In this document: in pieces, positions 63,895 to 64,000 of the stretch
Layout of the letters: each line of letters starts with the position of its first letter
Position numbering within the stretch: the stretch's first letter is position 1
DNA from: Paenibacillus caui
Lineage (GTDB): Bacteria; Bacillota; Bacilli; Paenibacillales; Paenibacillaceae
Direction of reading: 5' to 3'
NCBI RefSeq assembly: GCF_019904135.1
Contig: NZ_JAIOGQ010000017.1
Coordinates: 38,102-102,101 of the forward strand
Length of the DNA stretch: 64,000 bases
The notes under the pieces: generated by a model
What the model was told of the DNA's origin: nothing
The model's input: only the letters and a program-made list of their open reading frames with translations
The model's database searches: none
Made by a program: the position numbers and the translations under genes

Positions 63895-64000
63895 AATTGT
63901 GGGTAAAGGCGTTTTAATTTGATCCTTGCTTCATCGGTAGTAAACTGCCAGTCCACGCCTTTTTGGTTTTGGTTTCGGGCACACTCCCATGCCGATAATT
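63895..64000 (-). mobile_element. IS630-type transposase, C-terminal end (window edge)
   Basis: The minus strand reads, in from the window edge, SAWECARNQNQKGVDWQFTT then DEARIKLKRLYPQFKD and a stop. This matches the C-terminus of IS630-family DDE transposases. The gene continues beyond the window. Identification rests on a short segment. Confidence 0.6.

Overview
The window looks like chromosomal DNA of a spore-forming Gram-positive bacterium of the Paenibacillus type. The evidence is a gerA-type germination operon, a YjcZ-like sporulation peptide, strong AGGAGG-type ribosome binding sites, GTG/TTG starts, Bacillales-style regulators (GbsR, Bce-type module, a FapR-type box, Pho boxes) and mostly mid-GC housekeeping genes. 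Genus is inferred from gene content; no rRNA or tRNA was found. The window opens inside groEL and closes inside an IS630-type transposase.

Layout. 1-7.7 kb: groEL end, a decayed PIN toxin beside an intact antitoxin, a DUF1232 protein, convergent ppk/ppx, and a GH25 lysozyme-like protein. 7.7-14.3 kb: a CPA2 antiporter with a terminator in its leader, a sporulation peptide, a germinant-receptor operon and an orphan GbsR paralog. 14.4-19.1 kb: pstS-pstC-pstA-pstB behind a clear Pho box, with a divergent LysR gene. 19.1-25.5 kb: a membrane-anchored hydrolase, then gbsR divergent from an OpuA-type glycine betaine operon. 25.7-27.8 kb: deoD and pdp. 27.9-32.6 kb: two ABC importer operons, each missing the 5' part of its first gene, fused at about 31.16 kb. 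32.8-39.5 kb: malic enzyme, a TetR/SDR pair with twin operators, a DHA2 exporter with PadR, and a Gfo/Idh oxidoreductase. 39.6-44.4 kb: a complete Bce-type two-component/ABC module for peptide-antibiotic sensing. 44.4-49.1 kb: fabH with a FapR-type box, an ArsR-SulP operon, and fabV. 49.4-54.2 kb: a possible beta/gamma-crystallin-like protein, a lipase-like hydrolase, an MFS protein, exoA and an M29 aminopeptidase. 54.2-58.6 kb: a T-box-like leader with no gene after it, mtlD, a HAD phosphatase and an MFS exporter. 58.7-64 kb: a UPF0173 hydrolase, a frameshifted MerR gene, gldA, then a decayed segment with a truncated IS1595-type transposase, an AT-rich DHFR-like gene, a wrecked glycosyltransferase and an IS630 end.

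The most interesting points are the orphan T-box-like RNA (about 54.35-54.59 kb), the double-truncated ABC transporter junction (31.16 kb), the attenuator-like leader of the antiporter (8.95-9.05 kb), the ArsR-SulP pair with a cysteine-rich tail, and several near-perfect operators that pair regulators with their targets. I found no CRISPR array, prophage, large biosynthetic cluster or recognisable defence island. Several genes are broken (PIN toxin, oppB, sugar permease, MerR, glycosyltransferase, IS1595), so some of these sites should be checked for sequencing or assembly error.
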